7,202 nt of DNA, taken from assembly GCA_022866005.1 (NCBI GenBank), contig JALHTV010000132.1, positions 1 to 7,202 on the forward strand. The letters are read 5' to 3'. This document shows, piece after piece, positions 1 through 5,389 of this stretch. Source of the stretch: Phycisphaerae bacterium (GTDB taxonomy: Bacteria > Planctomycetota > Phycisphaerae > SM23-33). Position 1 is the first letter of the stretch. The number at the start of each line of letters is the position of its first letter. The position numbers and the translations under genes are program-made. The notes under the pieces are model-generated. The model saw only the letters and a list, made by a program, of their open reading frames with translations, made no database searches and was not told where the DNA came from.

Positions 1-847
1 CGAACGTGTCGCCGGGCAGCCTGATGTCCGTCTGCATGTTCGTCAGGACCACCGTCTTGGTGTTCTTGTCCTTGTCGGTGCCGGCGACCTTGGCCGGCAG
101 GTGTGTCTTCCGGCTGATCCACAGGTCCAGGTGCAGAAAGTCCAATTCGCCGCGCCGGGTGCGCAGGGCCGCGAGTTCCAAGTGGTCGCACCCGGGCGGA
201 TCGCCCTCAGCCGGCGGTACCAGCGACGCATCGTAGTACTCCAGCACCTCCTGGGCCTTTTGGCCGAAGGGCAGCGGCGGAAAGGCGCCCTTGCCGATCC
301 GCAGCGCCTGCACGCGCTCGCCCTGCTCGGCTAGCTGCCAGCGCGTGAGCTGCTTGACGCTGTGCTTGGCCTCGGTGGCCCATTGGCCGTCGAAGGTGTA
401 GTCCTCGCGCTGGCGGGTGTTGGGGCCGTCACCGAGCTTGAGCGTCTCGAAGTGCACGCGGATCTTCTCCGACTCCCCCTGGAAGCCGCGCCGGTAGGCC
501 ACCCAGCCGCTGCGATGCTCGCGGTCGCCCAGGGCCGGCAGCAGCACCGTCATCTCCAGATCGGCCCGGATTGTCTGGTACGTCGCCCCGCCCTGCTCCA
601 ACGCCACCAGGACCTTCATCGCGGCCGGATCGACGGCGGGCCGGGTCTCCGCACTGGCCCCCTCGGCCGGCGCGGGGGCAGGGGCGGGCTCCGGCAAACT
701 GGCCGGTGCCGTCACGGGCTGCGAGGCCGTCGGCCCGGGCGCGGGTCCGGCTGCGGAGTCAGCCCCACAGGCAGGCAGCCAGCTCAAGGCCGCCACGGAT
801 AGCCACACTGCGGCCATGCTGAGACGCCGGCCATGTCGCTTGTTCAT
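1..847 (-). CDS. Lipoprotein with LolA-like domain (partial, 3' end outside window)
   Basis: The frame is open from an ATG at 847 to the window edge (282 codons, no stop), so the C-terminus is missing. The N-terminus is a lipoprotein signal: basic n-region (MNKRHGRR), hydrophobic core, and a lipobox-like LPAC with the acylated Cys at residue 27; +2 is Gly, not Asp. A Pro/Ala-rich linker follows (about residues 31-75), then a globular domain from about 77. The end of the visible part (DLWISRKTHLPAK, then an alternating strand ending RLPGDTF) resembles the outer-membrane lipoprotein-sorting (LolA-like) fold of bacterial envelope proteins. This is judged by pattern, not by search. The start is supported by GGAG six bases upstream (854-857). 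It begins one base after the stop of the VTT gene, so it is probably translationally coupled. Likely role: periplasmic handling of lipid or lipoprotein, tethered to a membrane. Substrate unknown. Confidence 0.72.
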   Translation of the reverse strand, partial: MNKRHGRRLSMAAVWLSVAALSWLPACGADSAAGPAPGPTASQPVTAPASLPEPAPAPAPAEGASAETRPAVDPAAMKVLVALEQGGATYQTIRADLEMTVLLPALGDREHRSGWVAYRRGFQGESEKIRVHFETLKLGDGPNTRQREDYTFDGQWATEAKHSVKQLTRWQLAEQGERVQALRIGKGAFPPLPFGQKAQEVLEYYDASLVPPAEGDPPGCDHLELAALRTRRGELDFLHLDLWISRKTHLPAKVAGTDKDKNTKTVVLTNMQTDIRLPGDTF

Positions 848-848
848 G

Positions 849-1646
849 TCAGTCTCCAAGGCCTACGTGCGGCGGGTCGTCCGCGGATGCCAGCCTGCGG
901 CGCTGTCGTCGGCCTAGCAGGTCCGCAGTTACCCGGCCGATCCCCAGCACCGCGGCCAAGACCAGCAGCACGGCCGGGGCGATCCAGCCCAGGTTCCAGT
1001 AATACGTCACGAACGCGATCACGGCATAGCGCAAAAACCGCCCGACGAAATTGGCCGCCGCGAACGCCGCCCGAGGGTACCGGTACGTCGCCGCCAACAT
1101 GCGGATGACGTCCACCGGGATCGGGATGATGCTGAAGATCAGCACGACGCTGAATGGCCGCCGGCCGAACCACCGCGCCGCGGCGCGATAGACGGCCGTG
1201 TATCGCACGGCGGCGACCCGATGCAACCGCAGCATGGCGGTGAAGATGTGGTAATCGTTCAGGTTGGCCAGCGTCGATGCGACCGCCCCCGCCAGGCCCA
1301 CCCCGGCGACGGTCGCGATCAGACTGCCCGCCATCGCCGCCTCGCGCGTGGCCACGGCGGCCACGATCCAGCCCGTGGGCAGCGGCAGGAACGTGCAGCA
1401 CAGGGACAGGTACAGGGCCAAGCCCACCAGCTTCAGCGAGGTGCCGGTCTGGGCAAACGTCTTGGCCGGCTCGTGCCGCCAGGCCGACCACGACCAGGCG
1501 CTGCCGTGGATGAGCACCGCCAGCGCAGCCGCCGCCGCCACCAGCCAGAGGCCATAGGCGGCAAACCACCGCCGCAGCGAGATGCCGTCGTCCGGCCAGG
1601 CCGCCGCAGTCGGTGCGGAGACGCTAGGAGTCGCAGAGGGTTCCAT
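849..1646 (-). CDS. VTT/DedA-type (YqaA/TVP38-like) integral membrane protein
   Basis: 265 residues, polytopic. Hydrophobic segments lie near residues 28-47, 70-90, 92-125, 165-185, 195-215 and 219-240. The core resembles the VTT (SNARE-associated/DedA) fold: a first re-entrant-like stretch with FLPLPTG (about 86-92) and a second with SIIPIPVDVIRM (172-183), followed by F..ANFVGRFLRYAVIA (195-211), like the GR..RY signature of that family. Characterised VTT proteins move or scramble phospholipids or polyprenyl phosphates across membranes; the substrate here cannot be read from sequence. The start ATG lies inside the end of the ATPase gene (23-bp overlap, 1624-1646), and its stop is one base before the lipoprotein start, so it is embedded in the transporter operon. 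The soluble N-terminus (1-27) and basic C-terminal tail (RRQRRR) are plausible cytoplasmic ends. No strong ribosome-binding site is visible at the start, consistent with coupling. Confidence 0.75.
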   Translation of the reverse strand: MEPSATPSVSAPTAAAWPDDGISLRRWFAAYGLWLVAAAAALAVLIHGSAWSWSAWRHEPAKTFAQTGTSLKLVGLALYLSLCCTFLPLPTGWIVAAVATREAAMAGSLIATVAGVGLAGAVASTLANLNDYHIFTAMLRLHRVAAVRYTAVYRAAARWFGRRPFSVVLIFSIIPIPVDVIRMLAATYRYPRAAFAAANFVGRFLRYAVIAFVTYYWNLGWIAPAVLLVLAAVLGIGRVTADLLGRRQRRRLASADDPPHVGLGD

Positions 1647-2301
1647 CTTTCATGTGCACGATGCGTTGGGCGACCGAGGCCGCCTCGGCGCTGTGGGTGA
1701 TCATGACGATTGTCCGCTGGTGGTCCCCGTGGAGCCGCCGGAAAAGTTCCAGAAGCCTCTGGGCGCTCGCGCTGTCGAGGTTGCCGGTGGGCTCGTCCGC
1801 CAGCAGCACATCGGGCCGATGCGCCAGTGCCCGCACCACGGCCACGCGCTGCTGCTCGCCGATGGACATCGCACCCGGCTTGCGGCGCCTCACGTGGTCC
1901 ACGCCCATCTCCTCGAACAGGGCCCGCACGCGCGCCCCGTCGCGGGCCAGCCCGCGAACGCGCAGCGAGATGTTCACGTTCTGCTCGGCCGTCAGCACGC
2001 TCAGCAGGTTGAACCGCTGGAAGACCATGCCGACGTTTTGCCGCCGCATCTGCTGGAGTGTCCGCCCGCCGCGCGGCACGGCCCGCCCGCATAACCGCAT
2101 CGCCCCCCCGTCGGGCGGCGTGACCAGGCCCAGGACGTGCAGGAGCGTGCTCTTGCCGCAGCCGCTGGGGCCCATCACGGCCAGGAACTCGCCCGCCCGC
2201 ACGGTCAGGTCTAGCCCGCGCAGGACGTCCACGCGGGCCGGCCCGCTGCCGTAGGACTTCTTCAACCCCTGTGCCACCAAGATGTTGTCATCGTCAGTCA
2301 C
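1624..2301 (-). CDS. ABC transporter ATP-binding protein, LolD/MacB family
   Basis: 225 residues from a GTG at 2301. A longer in-frame reading to 2403 exists, but it would run deep into the permease gene and adds a non-conserved tail, so GTG just after the permease stop (10-bp gap) is preferred. The nucleotide-binding motifs are complete: Walker A GPSGCGKST (44-52), Q-loop Gln95 (VFQRFNLL), signature MSIGE (145-149), Walker B VLLADEP with catalytic Glu170, D-loop (NLD) and switch His203 (MITHS). Length, the FQRFNLL segment and the DEPTGNLD segment place it in the LolD/MacB/FtsE-like group, which power FtsX-type permeases. It presumably dimerises on the cytoplasmic face and energises the upstream permease. 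The signature is unusual: Ile replaces the first Gly of LSGGQ. The downstream VTT gene overlaps its 3' end by 23 bp. Confidence 0.9.
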   Translation of the reverse strand: MTDDDNILVAQGLKKSYGSGPARVDVLRGLDLTVRAGEFLAVMGPSGCGKSTLLHVLGLVTPPDGGAMRLCGRAVPRGGRTLQQMRRQNVGMVFQRFNLLSVLTAEQNVNISLRVRGLARDGARVRALFEEMGVDHVRRRKPGAMSIGEQQRVAVVRALAHRPDVLLADEPTGNLDSASAQRLLELFRRLHGDHQRTIVMITHSAEAASVAQRIVHMKDGTLCDS

Positions 2302-2311
2302 GGGCGTCGTT

Positions 2312-3529
2312 CTATTCCAAACTGAGCGCTTCGCCCACGTCCACGCGCGTGGCCCGCCAGGCAGGGTATGCCCCGGCCACGATTGCCCCGGCCGCGGCGG
2401 CAAGGGCGGCGATGGCGATCCAGTGCCAGGTGATCGTGACGGTCAGCAGCGGCCGGAGCGTCTGGATGACCTGGGCCGCCAGGAAGCTCATCGCCACGCC
2501 CGCCAAAAAGCCCGCACCGGTCAGCAGCAGCGACTCGGCCAGCACCTGCCGCAGCAGAAAGGCGTCGCTCGCCCCGCAGGATTTCAGAATGGCAATTTCG
2601 CGCGTCCGCTGGAGGACCATCGTGTAGAGCGTCACCATGATGAACAGGAACGCGATGATCAGGGCGATGACGTTCACCGCGTCCACGTAGACGAACATGA
2701 TGCCGAACTTCTCGATCAGCATCCCGCGGTAGCGCGTCAGGGGCACGACGTCCTGGCCGGTGGTGGCGGCCAAGGCGCGAGCGGCCGGGCCCATGTCGGC
2801 GTGCTCGGTGAGCTTGACGAACATCAGCGTGCTGCGGGTGATGTCCCCGTTGCCGAACAAGTACTGGGCCGTCGCCCGCGGCAGGAACACTCGCGCCATC
2901 ACCCCGGCCGGGGCAATACCCACAATCCGCCAACGGTGGTTGGCGGTCTGGACGGTCTGGCCGAGGCGGTAGCCCCCGGCCTTGGCCAGGCGCGAGTCGA
3001 TCACCAACTCCAACCCATCGTGGTTGGGGTCGGACAGGTCGTTGGCGGTCAGTTCCAGCGGCTCGCTGCCCTCGCCGCCGGCCGTCAGGAGCGTCTGGTG
3101 CAGCCAGCGCGTGAAGCGGAGCTGGGGGTCGAACAAGCGCCCCTCCAGCAGCGACCGGCCGCCGGTGAGCTGCTGCCACTGGTCGCTGTCGACGCCGACG
3201 GCGGTCTGGTCCTGGCCGGCCAGTCGGATCTGCCAGGTGAAGACGGGGACCACGCGGCGGACGATATCGCCGTGGGCTTGGAGGAGGCGCTGGGCGTACC
3301 GATCGGGCAGGGCCGAGCCGCTCTTGTCGGAGGCGTTCTCTCCCCAGCCGCGGGGGAAGACGATCAGGTCGGCGTCGACGGACTCCCACCGGTCGGCGAT
3401 CTCGCCCAGGCTGCCGCGCGACAGGCCCAACAGCGTCACCAGCATGCACACGCCGATGCCGATGCCTAGAGCGCTGAGGGCGCTTCGCAGCTTGTGGTGC
3501 AGGATGTTGGCCAGGGGCAAGGCAGCCAT
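2312..3529 (-). CDS. FtsX-like ABC permease with MacB-type periplasmic domain
   Basis: 405 residues with the standard four-helix topology of MacB/LolC/LolE permeases: TM1 about 17-37, a large periplasmic domain about 38-280 (MacB_PCD-like), then TM2 about 283-305, TM3 about 331-355 and TM4 about 367-388. Family hallmarks: the coupling-helix segment RTREIAILKSCGAS (308-321) after TM2, and the C-terminal YPAWRATRVDVGEALS (388-403). These permeases do not form a classical import channel. They work mechanically, extracting lipoproteins or lipids or driving periplasmic partners. Whether this is Lol-like or a MacB-like efflux/signalling system cannot be decided here. A single permease suggests a homodimer. 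The cognate ATPase starts 10 bp after its stop, and rpiB ends 68 bp upstream. The ribosome-binding site is weak (GGAAG about 14 bases before the ATG). Confidence 0.88.
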   Translation of the reverse strand: MAALPLANILHHKLRSALSALGIGIGVCMLVTLLGLSRGSLGEIADRWESVDADLIVFPRGWGENASDKSGSALPDRYAQRLLQAHGDIVRRVVPVFTWQIRLAGQDQTAVGVDSDQWQQLTGGRSLLEGRLFDPQLRFTRWLHQTLLTAGGEGSEPLELTANDLSDPNHDGLELVIDSRLAKAGGYRLGQTVQTANHRWRIVGIAPAGVMARVFLPRATAQYLFGNGDITRSTLMFVKLTEHADMGPAARALAATTGQDVVPLTRYRGMLIEKFGIMFVYVDAVNVIALIIAFLFIMVTLYTMVLQRTREIAILKSCGASDAFLLRQVLAESLLLTGAGFLAGVAMSFLAAQVIQTLRPLLTVTITWHWIAIAALAAAAGAIVAGAYPAWRATRVDVGEALSLE

Positions 3530-3597
3530 GAGTCGCTATCGGTCTTCCGCGCTGGGGCGCGGGGGCGATTGCGGGCGCACGTGGCCGGGCGGGGACT
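3530..3597 (-). other. Intergenic gap rpiB–permease
   Basis: 68 bp of very GC-rich DNA between the rpiB stop and the permease start. I see no U-tract terminator, no convincing -35/-10 pair and no strong hairpin. The most economical reading is that transcription continues through it, making the transporter genes part of the same operon. Confidence 0.4.
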
Positions 3598-4092
3598 TCA
3601 TTCGCTGTTGGCGGCCAGGCCGTTGTCCTCGTTGTAGGTCGAGGGGTCCTTGCCCTGTTCGATCCAGCCGATCTTGCGGACCCGCCTTTCGTGGCGCCCG
3701 CCACCCTCGAAGGGCGTATCCAGCCAACTGGCGACGATCCGCCGGATGAGTTCCTCGCCCAGCACGTCGCTGGCCAGGCACAGGACGTTGGCGTTGTTGT
3801 GGTGGCGGGACATCTGGGCGGTCAGCTCGTCGTGGCACAGGGCGGCGCGGATGCCCGGCACCTTGTTGGCGCAGATGGTCATGCCGATGCCGCTGCCGCA
3901 GACCAAGATCGCGCGGTCGGCCCGGCCCTCGGCCACGGCCTTGGCGGCGGGGAAGGCCAGGTCGGGGTAATCGCAGCTCCGGGCGCTGTTGGTCCCCATG
4001 TCCAGGACCTCGTGGTCCCGCTCGGCGAGCTGGATTGCGACCCGCTCCTTGACGTGGTGCCCTCGATGATCAGCCGCCAGTGCGATTCTCAT
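3598..4092 (-). CDS. rpiB: Ribose-5-phosphate isomerase B
   Basis: 164 residues (the E. coli enzyme is about 149). It interconverts ribose 5-phosphate and ribulose 5-phosphate in the non-oxidative pentose phosphate pathway, in the cytoplasm. Visible motifs: N-terminal ALAADHRG with Asp8/His9, DYPD (41-44), the catalytic-base loop CGSGIGM with Cys65 (65-71), SRHHNNANVL with His98 (95-104), and the C-terminal GGRHERRVRKI (131-141). All active-site positions expected for RpiB are present. The start is the ATG at 4092, not an upstream in-frame ATG at 4110, because AAGGA sits five bases before it and the MRIALAADH start matches the family. It overlaps the end of the synthase/phosphatase fusion by 23 bp. 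The C-terminal tail of about 20 residues beyond the core is not conserved in a way I recognise. The related galactose-6-phosphate or allose-6-phosphate isomerases are less likely given the neighbours. Confidence 0.95.
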   Translation of the reverse strand: MRIALAADHRGHHVKERVAIQLAERDHEVLDMGTNSARSCDYPDLAFPAAKAVAEGRADRAILVCGSGIGMTICANKVPGIRAALCHDELTAQMSRHHNNANVLCLASDVLGEELIRRIVASWLDTPFEGGGRHERRVRKIGWIEQGKDPSTYNEDNGLAANSE

Positions 4093-5221
4093 GGCATTCC
4101 TTTTCCACAATCTCCTTGACGGCCTGCCGTATCTTCGCGGCGGTGCGCTGATAGACGCTCAGCCCGGCCCCGAGGGGGTCGGGAATGTCCGCCCGGGATA
4201 GCAGCCGTCTCACCTTACCGGACGAAGCAGGCGCCAGCTCGAGGACGGCGTCGACATGCTCGCGCGCCATGCAGAATACCAAGTCGGCCCGGTCAATCAA
4301 CTCCTTTGTGAGTTTCCGGTTGCGATGGGTGGAGATGTCCGCCCCGAGCTGCCGGGCCGCTTGGACGGCCTCGGGGGTCGGCCCGCGGTCCTCCTGGGCC
4401 CACGCCCCGGCCGAGAGCACCTCCCAGCCGTGGGCATCCAGGCGCCCGGGGGGGCAGCCGAGGCGCTCAGACAGCATCATCTTCGCGAGTCCCACGGCCA
4501 TCGGGCTGCGGCAGGTGTTGCCCGTGCAGACGAACAGGAGCGTCCGCCGCAGCAGGCCCTCGATGTCCTTGGCGCTGTAGACGCCCTGGCGGACGAGGTG
4601 CCAGGAGTCGCCCTCCACGGCGACCAGGGTGCTGTCGGCCCCGTAGCGGGTGGGGCCGCTGTCGATCAGCAGATCGATTCGGCCGTCCAGAGCCGCGAGC
4701 ACGTCGGCGGCGCTGCGAGGGCTTTTGGCCCCCGGCAGGTTCGCGCTAGGGGCGACCACGGGCCAGGGGACCCCGGCCAGCATCTCCCGCGCGACGGGGA
4801 GGTCCGGGCAGCGAAGCCCGATCTTGTCCTGCCAGCAGAGCACCTCGTATAGCCCGGCCTGGTCGAATCGCCTCTCGGCCAGCCGCTCGCCCACCGGTAG
4901 CAGCAGCGTCAGCGGGCCCGGCCAGGCCTTGGCGATCAGGCGCTGGGCGACAGGGGGGATGCCCGCCACGTACAGGGCGGCGTCCTGGGGCTGGGCCAGG
5001 TGCACGCTGAAGGGGCGCTGGGGGCGGTTTTTCAGCTCCCGCAGGCGATCCATGGCCGCGGAGAGATTGGCGGCGGCGGCCACGCCGTAGACGGTCTCGG
5101 TGGCGAAGCCCACCAGCTCCCCGCGACCCAGGGCGGCGGCGCCTCGCTTGGCAGCCTGGGCCTGCTGGGCGGGGGTTGTCGCCTGGATGACGGGGGTCGC
5201 GCTGGAGGCCATCACCGGCAT
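4070..5221 (-). CDS. Threonylcarbamoyl-AMP synthase (YrdC domain) fused to low-molecular-weight protein phosphatase
   Basis: 383 residues from ATG 5221 (380 from the likelier ATG 5212). Residues about 20-225 are a YrdC/TsaC/Sua5 domain, which makes threonylcarbamoyl-AMP for the t6A37 tRNA modification: GFATETVYGVAA (38-49), KNRPQRPFSVHL (64-75), WPGPLTLLLP (100-109), APSANLPGAKSP (157-168) and ADSTLVAVEG (195-204). The Sua5 C-terminal domain is absent. With almost no linker, residues 228-375 form a low-molecular-weight phosphatase: P-loop CTGNTCRS (nucleophile Cys232, Arg238), and DIPDP with general-acid Asp348, followed by VYQRTAAKIRQAV. Thr236 in the P-loop is the residue that marks YwlE-type protein-arginine phosphatases, where tyrosine phosphatases usually have Ile or Val. 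Gene order synthase–phosphatase–RpiB matches Bacillus ywlC-ywlE-ywlF. The frame is continuous through the fusion point, with both active sites intact. It is the first gene of the operon. Confidence 0.92.
   Translation of the reverse strand: MPVMASSATPVIQATTPAQQAQAAKRGAAALGRGELVGFATETVYGVAAAANLSAAMDRLRELKNRPQRPFSVHLAQPQDAALYVAGIPPVAQRLIAKAWPGPLTLLLPVGERLAERRFDQAGLYEVLCWQDKIGLRCPDLPVAREMLAGVPWPVVAPSANLPGAKSPRSAADVLAALDGRIDLLIDSGPTRYGADSTLVAVEGDSWHLVRQGVYSAKDIEGLLRRTLLFVCTGNTCRSPMAVGLAKMMLSERLGCPPGRLDAHGWEVLSAGAWAQEDRGPTPEAVQAARQLGADISTHRNRKLTKELIDRADLVFCMAREHVDAVLELAPASSGKVRRLLSRADIPDPLGAGLSVYQRTAAKIRQAVKEIVEKECHENRTGG
4098..4102 (-). promoter_or_regulatory. Ribosome-binding site of rpiB
   Basis: On the minus strand this reads AAGGA, five bases before the ATG at 4092 and inside the coding end of the upstream fusion gene. 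It fixes the rpiB start at 4092 rather than at 4110. Confidence 0.7.
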
Positions 5222-5249
5222 TATCGAGACGCGCGCTCGGCCGCGTCAA
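5220..5249 (-). promoter_or_regulatory. Sigma70-type promoter of the minus-strand operon
   Basis: On the minus strand: TTGACG (5249-5244), an 18-bp spacer, then GATAAT (5225-5220). Each box is five of six to consensus, which stands out in such GC-rich DNA. It is correctly placed upstream of the fusion gene. The -10 overlaps the ATG at 5221, so the predicted transcription start (5213 or 5212) coincides with the second ATG at 5212, implying a leaderless message. Confidence 0.55.
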
Positions 5250-5326
5250 GCCAACCACGGAACCCAACCCCACACTGGCTGCGGCCGGACATAGCCGGTA
5301 TCATCTCGCCACCTGTCCGCTCGGGA

Positions 5327-5345
5327 CACCGGCCCTGGGCCGGTG
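5327..5345 (+). repeat. 19-bp near-perfect inverted repeat in glycosidase leader
   Basis: CACCGGCCC, T, GGGCCGGTG: nine-base arms around a single central T. As DNA it is a symmetric operator-like palindrome. As RNA it would fold as an eight-pair stem with a three-base loop, about 45 bases before the glycosidase start. No U-tract follows, so it is not a canonical terminator. Confidence 0.5.
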
Positions 5346-5377
5346 CCGAGCCGGCAGATCGCAACGCGGATAGGCCC

Positions 5378-5383
5378 AAAGGA
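5378..5383 (+). promoter_or_regulatory. Ribosome-binding site of the glycosidase gene
   Basis: AAAGGA with six bases to the ATG at 5390. This selects 5390 as the start, although the same frame is open upstream to an ATG at 5000. The upstream part runs antisense through the fusion gene and is not coding. Confidence 0.75.
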
Positions 5384-5389
5384 CGTGGC

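Larger units (their letters stand above)
5222..5389. other. Divergent intergenic region
   Basis: 168 bp between the outward-facing operons. It holds the minus-strand promoter, a 19-bp inverted repeat (5327-5345) and the glycosidase ribosome-binding site. For the plus strand the only -10 candidate I see is TATCAT (5299-5304), without a good -35 at 17 bp, so the glycosidase promoter is unresolved or uses another sigma factor or an activator. Confidence 0.45.

Noticed and set aside
2302..2403. ATPase starting at the ATG at 2403
   Set aside because: This would add 34 non-conserved residues overlapping the permease C-terminus; the GTG at 2301 gives the usual length for LolD-type ATPases.
2282..3704. 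Long open frames (395 codons plus, 468 codons minus) across the permease region
   Set aside because: They are other frames of the permease gene, whose own frame has the full FtsX/MacB topology and motifs.
5000..5389. Extension of the glycosidase upstream to an ATG at 5000
   Set aside because: The extra 130 codons lie antisense to the YrdC domain and across the intergenic region, and AAAGGA sits correctly before 5390.
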